DNA of 64,000 nucleotides, from assembly GCA_900468285.1 (NCBI GenBank), contig UBTF01000008.1, positions 62,001-126,000 of the forward strand. Direction: 5' to 3'. The position numbers and the translations under genes are program-made. This DNA is from Hyphomicrobiales bacterium. Lineage in GTDB: Bacteria > Pseudomonadota > Alphaproteobacteria > Rhizobiales > Rhizobiaceae. A model generated the notes under the pieces. It searched no databases. It had not been told where the DNA came from and was given only the letters and a program-made list of their open reading frames with translations. Positions 8,070 to 17,537 of the stretch are shown here, one piece after another; positions within the stretch are counted from its first letter, which is position 1, and every line of letters begins with the position of its first letter.

Positions 8070-9305
8070 ATGACAAAAGCGACCCGCATTGCTGTCTTGC
8101 TGATGAGCATGTCCTGGCTGGCCAGCGCCAGTTACGGACACGCCCAGAGCGACTTGCCGCCTGCAAAAATCCTGCGGTCGTTGCAGTTCGTGCAGGATTC
8201 GGTCGTGATGGGCGATCACGCCGCCAGAGAGATGCAGAAGTATCTCCTTGAGACGATCGATACGACCTTGAGAACGGCAGACGCATCCATCTTCGAGGAT
8301 TCGCGAAACGCGGATGCAGCGCTTGCCTATATCATGAGCGGTGGCAATCCGCAGACACTGGACTATCTTGTTGCACGCGACGTACAGGGTCATTTCGACT
8401 CCCGCATCACGAATATCCTGCAGAAATATCTGAACGGCCGCGGCATACAGGTCGAGAAGATACTCGCTGATATCCTGCCGGAGTATCGCAAGGGTGTCCT
8501 CGGTCCCTATCTCATGTTGATCGCCGGTAACATCGCAACGACGCGCGATCCGGCGGCCTCATTGGCATTTTTCGATGATGCGCGCGTCACGGCGCCGGGT
8601 ACGATCATTGAAGAAGCCGCCCTGAGGCGCTCGATCATTGCCATGGTTCAGGTCAAGGATCACGGCAAGGCTCTGGTTTACTTAAGAAAGTACGCGGTGA
8701 GATTTCTTCACTCGCCCTATGCCTCCCAGTTTGCCGATCTCTTCGTCAACTTTGCGATAGATGGCGCCGGGACGGTGACGACCGACAATATTGCGGAGAT
8801 TACCGCCTTGATGGACCCGGAGCGTGCAGAGGAAATCTATCTGCGCATTGCCCGGCAGGCCTCATTGCGCGGGGCGATCGCGCTTGCGCAATTTGCGACG
8901 GATCAGGCGGCGGCGCTTTCCTCTCAGACCGGCGATGTATCGCGGGCTCCCTTGTCCAAGCTCTATTCAGGTCTGGCGACTGTTCCCAGCGCGGATGTGA
9001 AGAGCGCCAGCGATGCATTGGCAAGTATTCCAAACGATGAATTGTCCGAGCGCGATCTGGCTCTGCGCGATGCCGCGAAGGCCATAGCGGAACAGATTGT
9101 GAGAACGCCTGAAGCGGCAGAGAAAACCTCCGGAAATGGCGCAGATGCTGCCAGCCAACCTGCCGTTCAGGCAGCTGCGGAGGACACAAGGGTACAGGAA
9201 CAGACAGGGCAGGCCACGGCCGCCCCTGAATTGCGGGATTTTTTTGACAAGAGCCGAGCTCGTTTGAATGAGATAGATTCTTTGTTGGAGCAGGAGGAGA
9301 AATAG
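8070..9305 (+). CDS. motC: periplasmic motility protein MotC
   Basis: A 411-residue exported protein of the alpha-proteobacterial MotC family, a periplasmic partner that binds MotB and is needed for flagellar rotation. ATG 8070 is preferred over an upstream TTG because GAGG is placed 6 nt before it and the product then starts with a signal peptide (MTKATRIAVLLMSMSWLASA, cleavage near AHAQ-like GHAQS). The body is helical with segments such as ALAYIMSGGNPQTLDYLVAR. It lies between motB and fliK, as in other rhizobia. The C-terminus is Ala/Glu-rich and ends one base before fliK. Confidence 0.92.
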   Translation: MTKATRIAVLLMSMSWLASASYGHAQSDLPPAKILRSLQFVQDSVVMGDHAAREMQKYLLETIDTTLRTADASIFEDSRNADAALAYIMSGGNPQTLDYLVARDVQGHFDSRITNILQKYLNGRGIQVEKILADILPEYRKGVLGPYLMLIAGNIATTRDPAASLAFFDDARVTAPGTIIEEAALRRSIIAMVQVKDHGKALVYLRKYAVRFLHSPYASQFADLFVNFAIDGAGTVTTDNIAEITALMDPERAEEIYLRIARQASLRGAIALAQFATDQAAALSSQTGDVSRAPLSKLYSGLATVPSADVKSASDALASIPNDELSERDLALRDAAKAIAEQIVRTPEAAEKTSGNGADAASQPAVQAAAEDTRVQEQTGQATAAPELRDFFDKSRARLNEIDSLLEQEEK

Positions 9306-9306
9306 G

Positions 9307-10755
9307 ATGAATGTGGTAAAGACCATCGTTCCCGGCAGCCCTGACGCCATTGTCCAGGTCGGTCGGCAGAGTAAGGATAATGCCTCCAAACGTGGCGATT
9401 CCGGCTTCTCCGATACGTTGGGATCGCTCGACAAGGGAAACTCGTCCAAGCAGGCTCCATCCGCGTCAAAGACATCAAGTGATGCTGGCGGAAAGCAGGC
9501 GGCTGCGCCTGCAGATGCGACGGCTGTATCACAAGCTCAAGAGCAACCGGGCGGTTCGTCCGCCCCGGTCCAATCAGCCAGCAAAATTGTCGATGCCGCA
9601 GCTCTTCCGAATCTCGATCCGGTCACTGACCCTGCAATGCCCATAATTTCCGACAGTATTGTCGCGCCGAAGGGTCCCGAAGTTGCGTCCGCACCGGTCA
9701 ATCCTCCTGTTCTGACAGCAGCTGACGGAGCTGAGCCCGTACCGGTCCTGTCGGATCTCGCGATGCTCGTCACCGCGCTCACCAAAATCGCGTCGTCGAC
9801 ATCTGAGACGGCAGAGCCCTCCACATTTGGTGATGAACCCGTTGATAGTGAGCAGACTCCGGAAGCGCTGGATACGACTGGCGGAAACCAGGATCTCCTC
9901 TCACTTCTTGCCGCGACAATTATGCCTGTCGAGCCGCAGGCTCAGCAGAATGGGCAACCATCACCGCAGGGTGCCAACTCCGTCTCGGGACTACCCACCA
10001 TGACGGCTCCGGACGATGGTTCTCTGCCTGTCATCGAGCCAGCCGCTCAAACAGTGGTCAGATTGCAGAAGGAGAATACGCCCTCCATCGATTTTCATAT
10101 TGAAAGCCAGGAAGATGGTACGGCGAAACTCGATGTTTCCGCAGCTGTCGGCGATGTTAGTGATGTTGTGCAGGTCGTTGAAAGCAGGCGCTTTGTCGGG
10201 CTTGCTGCGCCCACCAACGCCACCGCAATAACCAGCGCAATGGCTGCGGACCCGGATTGGGCAGCGACCATGGCAGGGCAAACCACCAATTCTCCCATGA
10301 TCTCAAGCACAGGGCAGGTGGTCCACGTGTTGAAGATCCAGATGAGCCCTGTCGAGCTTGGGCACGTTACGGCCGCTCTCAAGCTGGTTGGTGATGAACT
10401 CAGCGTACAGCTCACGGCCCACACCTTGAAGGGTTACAGCGAGCTGCAGAAAGACAGCACCGGCATTCTCGACGCCCTGAAATCGCAAGGTTTCAACGTG
10501 GAGCAGGTGACGGTCACTCTCGCCAACAGTGCAGACCGACAGGATACGAACAGCAGCGGCAATCGCCAGTCTCAGGATACGGGACAGCAAGGCGCCCAGC
10601 AGGGGCAGCGTGGCAATGAAGAACGGGCTCAGGAAAGGTTTTCCAGACAGCCTGGCCCCATGAGCCGAGAGGACACCACCAGTTATGAAACTACGTCGCA
10701 GCCTGAAACACCTGCTCGCAATTCCGCTTCTCGTCCTGGTCTCGTCTACCTGTAA
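9307..10755 (+). CDS. fliK: flagellar hook-length control protein FliK (MotD)
   Basis: A 482-residue secreted ruler that sets hook length and switches export from hook to filament subunits. Residues 1-330 are Ala/Ser/Pro/Gln-rich and disordered-looking. The C-terminal Flg_hook domain lies at about 340-405 (KIQMSPVELGHVTAALKLVG, then LKSQGFNVEQVTVTLA). The last 75 residues are Gln/Arg-rich. It was first named motD in rhizobia because mutants swim poorly. The gene starts 1 bp after motC and its 3' end overlaps the next gene by 71 bp in another frame. Confidence 0.92.
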   Translation: MNVVKTIVPGSPDAIVQVGRQSKDNASKRGDSGFSDTLGSLDKGNSSKQAPSASKTSSDAGGKQAAAPADATAVSQAQEQPGGSSAPVQSASKIVDAAALPNLDPVTDPAMPIISDSIVAPKGPEVASAPVNPPVLTAADGAEPVPVLSDLAMLVTALTKIASSTSETAEPSTFGDEPVDSEQTPEALDTTGGNQDLLSLLAATIMPVEPQAQQNGQPSPQGANSVSGLPTMTAPDDGSLPVIEPAAQTVVRLQKENTPSIDFHIESQEDGTAKLDVSAAVGDVSDVVQVVESRRFVGLAAPTNATAITSAMAADPDWAATMAGQTTNSPMISSTGQVVHVLKIQMSPVELGHVTAALKLVGDELSVQLTAHTLKGYSELQKDSTGILDALKSQGFNVEQVTVTLANSADRQDTNSSGNRQSQDTGQQGAQQGQRGNEERAQERFSRQPGPMSREDTTSYETTSQPETPARNSASRPGLVYL

Positions 10756-11266
10756 TGCCTCGCAAGTCGCTTCCAAAGCGGACTGTGAACGACAGATTCA
10801 AGCTGCGGCAGGCCGATATGGCATACCGGAAGGTATCCTCTATTCCGTCGGCCTGACGGAGACTGGTCGAAAGGGATCATTGAGCCCTTACGCCATCAAC
10901 ATCGAGGGAAAGGCCTATTTCCCGTCCAGCGTTTCGGAAGCCTCCCAGCTGGTCGAGAACGCCCGCAAGGGCGGTGCGAAACTGATCGATATCGGGTGCA
11001 TGCAGATTAACATCCATTTTCACGGCGCAGAATTCGCATCCGTGGGCGAGATGTTTGACCCCGCCAAGAACGTGGCCTACGCCGCGCAGTTCTTGAAACG
11101 CCTCCACGACCGCCACGAGACCTGGACGATGGCGGTAGCCAGATACCATGCCGGCCCCAACAACGACCCCGCTCAGCAGCGTTATGTCTGCCGCGTCATC
11201 AGCAATCTCATCGCAACGGGCTACGGGCAGTGGACCGCCAATGCGAGAAATTTCTGCATGAGTTGA
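10685..11266 (+). CDS. periplasmic lytic transglycosylase
   Basis: A 193-residue exported enzyme of the SLT (soluble lytic transglycosylase) fold. A signal peptide occupies about 1-26 (LKHLLAIPLLVLVSSTCNAS). The SLT pattern follows: YGIPEGILYSVGLTETGRKG with the catalytic Glu near residue 58, IDIGCMQINIHFHG, AAQFLKRLHDRHETWTMAVA and RYHAGP. It probably opens peptidoglycan for the rod or stator, a job done elsewhere by the second domain of FlgJ, which is missing from this organism's short FlgJ. It overlaps the fliK 3' end, so the two are coupled. This position matches the unnamed gene before rem in other rhizobia. Confidence 0.88.
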   Translation: MKLRRSLKHLLAIPLLVLVSSTCNASQVASKADCERQIQAAAGRYGIPEGILYSVGLTETGRKGSLSPYAINIEGKAYFPSSVSEASQLVENARKGGAKLIDIGCMQINIHFHGAEFASVGEMFDPAKNVAYAAQFLKRLHDRHETWTMAVARYHAGPNNDPAQQRYVCRVISNLIATGYGQWTANARNFCMS

Positions 11267-11485
11267 ACACCCTCAGGTTGAGTGGGGATTAGCCTGAATG
11301 GGCTAAAACCAAATGAGGCGAGATTCAGCCAAAAAAGGCAGTGCAAGCGTTAAGTGGGTTGACTCGCACTTTTCCCCGGAAAAAATATCCCGATTTTTCG
11401 AAAGGCATACTATATATAGATCAAATCGGGACAATATGGTTAATCAATTATTAATTAATGCCTGTGCTTTTTTGTAGTTGTAGGA

Positions 11486-11499
11486 GAATCGCGCGATTC
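11486..11499. promoter_or_regulatory. palindrome in the rem promoter region
   Basis: GAATCGCGCGATTC is a perfect 14-bp palindrome 47 bp before the rem start. It sits in the 280-bp gap 11267-11546, which also has a small hairpin (TTAGCC/GGCTAA near 11289-11306) after the transglycosylase gene and an AT-rich stretch at 11408-11460. A regulator site (for VisNR or Rem itself) is an inference. Confidence 0.45.
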
Positions 11500-11546
11500 G
11501 TACACCCTAGCATGTAGATTGGCTACACTGATTCGGAGGCGGACGA

Positions 11547-12218
11547 ATGATCGTGGTAGTTGATGAGCGCAAGCTTGTTAAGGACGGGTACACTGCCCTA
11601 TTTGGGCGAGAGGGAATTCCCTCAACTGGATTTGATCCAGCAGAATTTGGCGAATGGGTTAATACTGCGGCGGATTCCGATATTGCAGCAATCGAAGCAT
11701 TCCTGATCGGTCAGGCGGAGACAACCTACGAGTTGCCACGCACGATCCGGGATCGCTCTCAGGCGCCGGTCATTGCGGTCAGCGATCACCATTCGCTCGA
11801 CGCGACCTTGGCGCTGTTCGATTGCGGTGTGGACGATGTCGTGCGCAAGCCTGTCCATCCCCGGGAAATCCTGGCACGCGCAGCGGCAATCCGCCGTCGC
11901 CTGTCGGTCCTTACACAGTTTACGGATGCAGGTCCGATTCGCGTGTTCTCCGATGGACGCGATCCGGAAGTCAGCGGTGAAGTCTTCCCGTTGCCACGCC
12001 GTGAGCGCCGTATCCTCGAATACTTAATCGCAAATCGCGGTCGCCGGGTTTCCAAGGCGCAGATCTTCAACGCCATCTACGGCATCTTCGACGAAGAAGT
12101 TGAGGAAAATGTTGTCGAAAGCCACATCAGCAAACTGCGTAAAAAACTGCGCAAGAAGCTCGGTTTCGATCCGATCGATTCCAAGCGTTTTCTTGGCTAT
12201 TGCATCGACTGGAGCTGA
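11547..12218 (+). CDS. rem: flagellar regulator Rem (OmpR-type, degenerate receiver)
   Basis: A 223-residue transcription regulator that in Sinorhizobium activates the late flagellar and motility genes during exponential growth. The N-terminal receiver-like domain (1-120) keeps the switch lysine ([10 protein letters not shown]) but the segment where the phosphorylated Asp should stand reads [10 protein letters not shown], so phosphorylation is doubtful. The C-terminal winged helix is clear: [20 protein letters not shown], then [20 protein letters not shown]. It is free-standing between two noncoding regions, with a palindrome upstream and a terminator downstream. This is the only flagellar regulator of transcription in the window. 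Confidence 0.93.
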   Translation: MIVVVDERKLVKDGYTALFGREGIPSTGFDPAEFGEWVNTAADSDIAAIEAFLIGQAETTYELPRTIRDRSQAPVIAVSDHHSLDATLALFDCGVDDVVRKPVHPREILARAAAIRRRLSVLTQFTDAGPIRVFSDGRDPEVSGEVFPLPRRERRILEYLIANRGRRVSKAQIFNAIYGIFDEEVEENVVESHISKLRKKLRKKLGFDPIDSKRFLGYCIDWS

Positions 12219-12279
12219 CACTGCCGCGCTGGTATCCAGACTGGATATCAGAGGGGGACGAAATTCGGGGACGCTGACT

Positions 12280-12312
12280 CGCCGTAGGTTTCATAGCCTG
12301 CGGCGTTTTCTT
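12280..12312 (+). terminator. intrinsic terminator after rem
   Basis: CGCCGTAGG (12280-12288) pairs with CCTGCGGCG (12297-12305), nine pairs with one G-U, around an 8-nt loop, followed by TTTTCTTTT. The remainder of the gap up to 12495 holds the hook operon promoter, in which I could not identify boxes with confidence. Confidence 0.85.
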
Positions 12313-12495
12313 TTGCTCAGTGACTTTGGTTCGGTCGGCGTCGGTTGCAGCAATCGAAACCATAAGTCGTTACGGACAGAAAGGTTCCCTGACTGTTTGT
12401 GTTTTTCTCAAAATCTTTCTCGAGACAGAAAAACAGACAGCCTCACGCAAGGCTTGCCACCTAACTTCGCCTTAGATGAGAACAGAGGATTCGGA

Positions 12496-13764
12496 ATGAG
12501 CCTTTTTGGAACGATGAAAACCGCCGTATCCGGCATGAATGGTCAGGCTAACCGTCTGGGCACCGTCGGCGATAACATCGCCAACGCCAACACCACCGGC
12601 TACAAAAGCGCGTCGACGTCGTTTTCCTCGCTGGTGCTGTCCTCCAACGGAGGCAACTACAATTCCGGCGGCGTTATCACCAACGTCAATTATTCCATAT
12701 CCCAACAAGGCGCTCTCCAGGCAACGCAGTCTTCGACTGACCTTGCGATCAAGGGCGATGGCTTCTTCGTCGTGCAGGATACTGCAGGCAACATCTTCCT
12801 GACACGTTCAGGCTCGTTCACCAAGGATGACGGCGGGTTTCTCGTCAACGATGCTGGCTACAAATTGCTCGGCTACGAATATACCGGCATCGCGCCTACA
12901 ACGGTCATCAACAGCTATGAGGGGCTCGTTCCTGTCAACGTTTCAGCGAACGATTTGACGGCGACACCGTCCACATCAGGTTACCTCAAGGGTAACCTTA
13001 GCGACGCTGCACCCGCAGCGGCTGTATCTGCCAGTGAGAACAGTGCTGACGTTGTGGTTGATCAGAAAAGCGTCTTCAAGACGTCTGTAACTGGATACGA
13101 CGCCAAGGGTAACTCGATTAAGTACGACTTCTACTTCTCCAAAACCGCTGATAGTGAATGGACCGTTTCGGTTTATGATGCGAAGTATGCGAGCAGTACG
13201 GGTGGCTTCCCTTATGCGGACGACGGTGTCATCGATAGCTTCGACCTCAGTTTCGATGATTTTGGCAAATTGCTTAATGATCCTGGCTCGATAGCGTTCG
13301 AAGATCCGAATAATGGAACGAAGATTACGCTCGATATTTCGAGCATGACGCAGCTCGGAACCGAGTTGTCGTCGGTTGCCGAAGGTGGCGTCAATGGTAA
13401 CGCTGCCGAAGCAGTTCAGTCCGTCCGCGTCGACGCAGATGGTACGGTTTTTGCGACATACGCAAAGTCTGCCGCAAGGCCACTGTACCAAATCCCGCTT
13501 GCCGATGTCGCCAGTCCCGACAACCTCTCCGTCCTCTCCGGCAATGTCTTTCAGACCAGTGCAGACTCAGGCGTGGTCACGCTCGGATTTGCAGGCTCGA
13601 ACGGATTTGGAACAATCGCATCCTCTCAGCTCGAGTCATCAAACGTGGACATCGCCACGGAGCTGACCGAGATGATCCAGGCGCAGCGCAGCTATACCGC
13701 CAACTCCAAGGTCTTCCAGACGGGTTCCGATCTGATGGACGTCCTTATCAATCTGGTTCGGTAA
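12496..13764 (+). CDS. flgE: flagellar hook protein FlgE
   Basis: A 422-residue hook subunit. The start at ATG 12496 gives the typical N-terminus MSLFGTMKTAVSGMNGQANR; the frame is open far upstream, but that part is not hook-like. The flagellar rod/hook N-motif (GDNIANANTTGYKSASTSF, about 22-40), the domain with FFVVQDTAGNIFLTRSGSF and the C-terminal helix (NVDIATELTEMIQAQRSYTA, then SDLMDVLINLVR) are all present. The C-terminal heptads pack into the hook tube. It begins a seven-gene operon running through fliQ. Confidence 0.96.
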   Translation: MSLFGTMKTAVSGMNGQANRLGTVGDNIANANTTGYKSASTSFSSLVLSSNGGNYNSGGVITNVNYSISQQGALQATQSSTDLAIKGDGFFVVQDTAGNIFLTRSGSFTKDDGGFLVNDAGYKLLGYEYTGIAPTTVINSYEGLVPVNVSANDLTATPSTSGYLKGNLSDAAPAAAVSASENSADVVVDQKSVFKTSVTGYDAKGNSIKYDFYFSKTADSEWTVSVYDAKYASSTGGFPYADDGVIDSFDLSFDDFGKLLNDPGSIAFEDPNNGTKITLDISSMTQLGTELSSVAEGGVNGNAAEAVQSVRVDADGTVFATYAKSAARPLYQIPLADVASPDNLSVLSGNVFQTSADSGVVTLGFAGSNGFGTIASSQLESSNVDIATELTEMIQAQRSYTANSKVFQTGSDLMDVLINLVR

Positions 13765-13780
13765 TTTAAAGGACAGATGA

Positions 13781-15223
13781 ATGTCGCTTGCTTCAGCGCT
13801 TAATACGACAAAAGCAACTCTGAGCAACACTGCTCTGCAGAGCAGCGTCGTTTCGAACAATATCTCGAATGCCAGTTCGACAAGCTACAATCGGCGTGCA
13901 GCGGTGACGACGACGGACACCTCGACCGGTGCCATTGTTGTCAAGGTTGAACGGGCAGAAGATGAAGCGCTTTTGAAGCAGGCTTTGGCCGCCACTTCTG
14001 ATGATGCGGGCAAACAGAAATTCCTGGATGGCATGAATTCGCTCAGTGTCGTTCTGGGCGGCGAGGAATACACCGCCGCTCCCTCGACCTATCTTGCCTC
14101 TTTGCAAAACGCGCTGCAGACCTATGCAGCCTCGCCAAGTGACGTAACCTTGGCTTCTGCTGCCGTCAGTGCAGCGAGCGATGTTGCGAATGCGCTCAAC
14201 ACCTCCACTCAGGCCGTTCAGCAGCTCAGAACAGACGCAGACGGAGAAATTTCCGATACTGTTGACAAGCTTAATCAGCTGTTGTCGGACTTCGAGAAAG
14301 CCAACAACGAAGTCACATCGGCGACGGCCGCTGGCAGAGATGCCAATAACGCCATCGATCAGCGCGAAGGTCTGCTGAAGCAGATCTCCGGCATCGTCGG
14401 CATCTCAACGGCTGTCCGCACGAACAACGATGTTGTGATCTATACCACTGACAGCACGACGCTGTTCGAAACGACCGCACGCAAGATTTCGTTCGAACCG
14501 ATGGCGGCTTACGACGCCAACACGACCGGCAACAGCATCTATATTGACGGTGTTGCGGTAAAGACGGGCGAGGGAAGCAACACATCGGCGAAGGGCAGTC
14601 TGCCAGCACTCTTGCAGCTGCGAGACGAAGTCTACCCAGGCTATCAGTCGCAGCTGGATGAAATTGCTCGTGGCGTCATGGGTGCCTTCGCGGAAACGGA
14701 TTCTGGCGGAAATTCTATCGCAGGACTGTTTACGACAAAGGATGGTTCGGAGCCCGATTTCACGACTGCTGAAGTCGTTCCGGGTCTTGCAGGTCTGATC
14801 ACCGTCTCATCTGAAGCGAAGGCGACACCTGTCAAGCTTCGTGATGGTAACATCGCAGGCGACACTCCCAATACTGACGGTTCGACGGGCTATTCTGACC
14901 TACTCTTCAAGTACGCGTCCGCTTTGAACACCCAGATCGAATTCGATCCCAAGGCCGGCATCTCTACCAATGTGACGCTGCTAAGCTTTGCAACGGACTC
15001 GGCTGGTTGGGTCGAAGAATATCGTAGCAACGCCACGAGCTCTGCGGAGAGCACGTCTGCCATGCTGACGAAGTCGACAGAGGCCTATTCCAACTCCACC
15101 GGTGTGAACCTGGACGAGGAGCTGATCCAGATGCTCGATATCGAGCAGTCCTACAAGGCTGCTGCAAAGCTCATGTCAACGATCGACGAGTTGTTGAAGA
15201 CATTGATGGAGGCCGCGAACTAA
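13781..15223 (+). CDS. flgK: hook-filament junction protein 1, FlgK
   Basis: A 480-residue hook-associated protein joining hook to filament. The N-terminal region SNNISNASSTSYNRRAAVTT is the hook/rod-family motif and the C-terminus has the heptad helix VNLDEELIQMLDIEQSYKAA ending TIDELLKTLMEA. The middle is variable. It starts 16 bp after flgE and stops 1 bp before flgL, so the three hook genes are cotranscribed. The length is short next to the roughly 550-residue enterobacterial FlgK, as usual for rhizobia. Confidence 0.95.
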   Translation: MSLASALNTTKATLSNTALQSSVVSNNISNASSTSYNRRAAVTTTDTSTGAIVVKVERAEDEALLKQALAATSDDAGKQKFLDGMNSLSVVLGGEEYTAAPSTYLASLQNALQTYAASPSDVTLASAAVSAASDVANALNTSTQAVQQLRTDADGEISDTVDKLNQLLSDFEKANNEVTSATAAGRDANNAIDQREGLLKQISGIVGISTAVRTNNDVVIYTTDSTTLFETTARKISFEPMAAYDANTTGNSIYIDGVAVKTGEGSNTSAKGSLPALLQLRDEVYPGYQSQLDEIARGVMGAFAETDSGGNSIAGLFTTKDGSEPDFTTAEVVPGLAGLITVSSEAKATPVKLRDGNIAGDTPNTDGSTGYSDLLFKYASALNTQIEFDPKAGISTNVTLLSFATDSAGWVEEYRSNATSSAESTSAMLTKSTEAYSNSTGVNLDEELIQMLDIEQSYKAAAKLMSTIDELLKTLMEAAN

Positions 15224-15224
15224 C

Positions 15225-16238
15225 ATGAAAACAACGCCCATTTCCTCACTCTCCATCAGCACGGCAATGCAGTTAACGGTTTCCAATGCGCAAACGGAAA
15301 TCACCAAGCTGCAGAAGGAGGCCGTCACTGGCACCTATGCCGACGTAGGCCTTGAGCTTGGGACACGCACATCCACGAACCTGGATTACTCGCGTGAAAG
15401 CAATCGCCTGCAGGCGAATATCGATGCAAATGCAGTGGCGGAGCAGCGTATGGACGCTTCGCAGCTGGCCATGGAAAACATGTCGGCTTCGGCACAGAGC
15501 CTTCTCAATTCTGTCATCGCGCTCAGCGGTAACACGGATGCCAGCAGTTTGAGCGTTGCCCAGACGACGGCAAAGGCGACCCTTGAAAATTTCGTGAGCT
15601 ATACGAACACGGCGGTTAATGGAGAATATCTCTTCTCTGGCATCAATACGGACGTCCAGACGTTGAGCGACACCTTCATCGACGACATCACGGCCGATTT
15701 CAACGCCGCCTTTTCCGCTCAGTTCCCGGACCCATCTGCCGTCACGGCCGATGAGATGCAGACCTTCTTGACGGATTACCAGGACGGCCTCGACTGGTCC
15801 TCATGGACGGGCGCTTCCGAAACAACCATGAGCAGCCGCATTAGCAGTTCGGAAACCGTATCCACATCCACCACAGCCAACTCGGATGGATTCAAAAGCC
15901 TTGTGCTCGCAAGTGTGATATCTTCGCAGCTGGTAAACTCTGGATTGAATGCGGACGCGCTTTCCGTCGTCAACAACACCACCACGAGCCTGACCGGTTC
16001 TGCTATTTCCGGCATTGATACCCAGCGTGCGCAGATTGGCCTGTCCCAGGAGCGAGTGGAAAAGGCGAACACGTATATGAGCTCTCAAAAGACGATCATC
16101 GATACCCAGCTTACCAATCTGATTGGTGTCGATACCTATGAAGCGTCTACGCGCCTGACAACACTGCTGAACCAGGTGGAGACGTCCTACACGATCACCT
16201 CGAAGATCCAGGGCCTCAGCTTGGTAAATTATCTCTAA
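15225..16238 (+). CDS. flgL: hook-filament junction protein 3, FlgL
   Basis: A 337-residue flagellin-like junction protein. The N-terminus (SISTAMQLTVSNAQTEITKL) and the C-terminus (IGVDTYEASTRLTTLLNQVE, then ITSKIQGLSLVNYL) resemble flagellin D0/D1 helices, which is typical of FlgL. Its start ATG follows the flgK stop by a single base with GGAGG 12 nt upstream inside flgK, implying translational coupling. It adapts the hook tip, by way of FlgK, to the helical filament. Confidence 0.94.
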   Translation: MKTTPISSLSISTAMQLTVSNAQTEITKLQKEAVTGTYADVGLELGTRTSTNLDYSRESNRLQANIDANAVAEQRMDASQLAMENMSASAQSLLNSVIALSGNTDASSLSVAQTTAKATLENFVSYTNTAVNGEYLFSGINTDVQTLSDTFIDDITADFNAAFSAQFPDPSAVTADEMQTFLTDYQDGLDWSSWTGASETTMSSRISSSETVSTSTTANSDGFKSLVLASVISSQLVNSGLNADALSVVNNTTTSLTGSAISGIDTQRAQIGLSQERVEKANTYMSSQKTIIDTQLTNLIGVDTYEASTRLTTLLNQVETSYTITSKIQGLSLVNYL

Positions 16239-16290
16239 AGAAAACAGACGCCTATGATGGGTGGCAAGTAAGACCATGAAGGAAAAATGA

Positions 16291-16638
16291 ATGTTCCAGT
16301 TTTCATATGCGGAGATAATGGAGGATGATCCCAGTATCGCCCGCGATAGGGAAAGACAGATACTAGAAAGATCGATCGAACTTCTTGCTGTTGCCAAGGA
16401 ACAGGAAAACTACGGCAAGGACGGGATCGAAGCAATTTTTTATACGAGGCGCGTTTGGACAAGGCTGATCGATGATCTCAAACAGCCGGAAAACGAGCTT
16501 CCAGTCGAACTGAAAGCCAACCTGATATCCATCGCTATCTGGATTCTTAGAGAGTGCGAGCAGATACGCAAACGTAAATCGAAGAATTATCAGGGCATTA
16601 TTGACGTCACAACCATCATCAAGGATGGATTAAAATGA
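16291..16638 (+). CDS. flaF: flagellin biosynthesis regulator FlaF
   Basis: A 115-residue helical cytoplasmic protein of the FlaF family ([40 protein letters not shown]). In Caulobacter and Brucella it works with FlbT, with opposite effects on flagellin production. It overlaps flbT by 4 bp. The pair lies within the hook operon, so the filament regulators are made as the hook is completed. The start has GAAGGAAAAATGA just upstream, a good ribosome binding site. Confidence 0.93.
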   Translation: MFQFSYAEIMEDDPSIARDRERQILERSIELLAVAKEQENYGKDGIEAIFYTRRVWTRLIDDLKQPENELPVELKANLISIAIWILRECEQIRKRKSKNYQGIIDVTTIIKDGLK

Positions 16639-17081
16639 AAAGTACGCTGCGGATCTCTTTGAAGTCTGGGGAAAAAATCTTCATCAACGGCGCTGTTTTG
16701 CGTGTTGACAGAAAAGTGTCTCTGGAATTTCTAAATGACGTGACATTCCTTCTGGAAAACCACGTTCTTCAACTGGAAGACACGACCACACCTTTGCGGC
16801 AGCTCTACTTCATCGTCCAGATGATGCTGATCAATCCAGAAGGCAAGGAGCAGTCACTTTCTCTGTTCCGCAAGTCGATCACCATGTTGCTGACCACGTT
16901 CAAGAACGAGGAAATCCGCTCGGAACTGAAGCGGATCGATGCGACGGTTTCGTCTGGCCGGCCTTTCGACGCGCTGAAGACCATTCGTGGTCTCTATGCC
17001 AAGGAAGAAGCCATTCTCAACAGCCATGAAATAACACCTGCCGTCGTCAATGAGCTGAGACGGGAAATTGCACCATGGTAG
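16635..17081 (+). CDS. flbT: flagellin mRNA regulator FlbT
   Basis: A 148-residue FlbT-family protein ([40 protein letters not shown]). In Caulobacter FlbT binds the flagellin mRNA leader and blocks translation until hook assembly is complete; in Brucella it acts positively. The conserved leaders of the flagellin genes in this window are natural candidate targets. It overlaps flaF by 4 bp and flgD by 7 bp. Confidence 0.93.
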   Translation: MKSTLRISLKSGEKIFINGAVLRVDRKVSLEFLNDVTFLLENHVLQLEDTTTPLRQLYFIVQMMLINPEGKEQSLSLFRKSITMLLTTFKNEEIRSELKRIDATVSSGRPFDALKTIRGLYAKEEAILNSHEITPAVVNELRREIAPW

Positions 17082-17497
17082 ACTCGGTCGGAAGCTCTAC
17101 ATCCACCAACACGGCGACGACTACCCCCGCTTCAAAGACGGATGCGAACAAGGCCTCGCTGGATTACGATGCTTTCCTTCAGCTGCTGATCGCGCAGATG
17201 AAAAATCAGGATCCGACGGACCCGATGGATGCCAGCGAGCAGATCTCGCAGCTCGCAACCTTTTCTCAGGTGGAGCAATCCATCAAGACGAATACGCATC
17301 TGGAGAGCCTGCTGTCTGCTTCCTCCCTGTCCAACGCGTCTTCCTATATTGGCAAGACCTTGACCTCGGCTGACGGGAAGACGACCGGCGTAGTTGCTTC
17401 GATTGAGGTGGCGTCCGATGGTCTTACCGCCACCACGACGGCTGGCGGCAAGATCGTTATCACCGAAGGCATAAAAATCTCCAATACCGCAGCTTAA
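17075..17497 (+). CDS. flgD: hook assembly scaffold FlgD (short form)
   Basis: A 140-residue hook cap protein needed for FlgE polymerisation, later replaced by FlgK. The N-terminal FlgD motif [20 protein letters not shown] followed by [20 protein letters not shown] is plain, and the rest is a short beta-rich tail ([20 protein letters not shown]). The larger C-terminal Tudor/FnIII part of enterobacterial FlgD is absent, which is normal for rhizobia. It overlaps flbT by 7 bp and is followed by an inverted repeat before fliQ. Confidence 0.94.
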   Translation: MVDSVGSSTSTNTATTTPASKTDANKASLDYDAFLQLLIAQMKNQDPTDPMDASEQISQLATFSQVEQSIKTNTHLESLLSASSLSNASSYIGKTLTSADGKTTGVVASIEVASDGLTATTTAGGKIVITEGIKISNTAA

Positions 17498-17537
17498 CTG
17501 CCAAGCTCGAATCATATAGCGTCTGAATCGACGCGAA

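Noticed and set aside
12100-12495. N-terminal extension of flgE in the same open frame
   Set aside because: It runs through rem and its terminator and is not hook-like; ATG 12496 gives the normal FlgE N-terminus.
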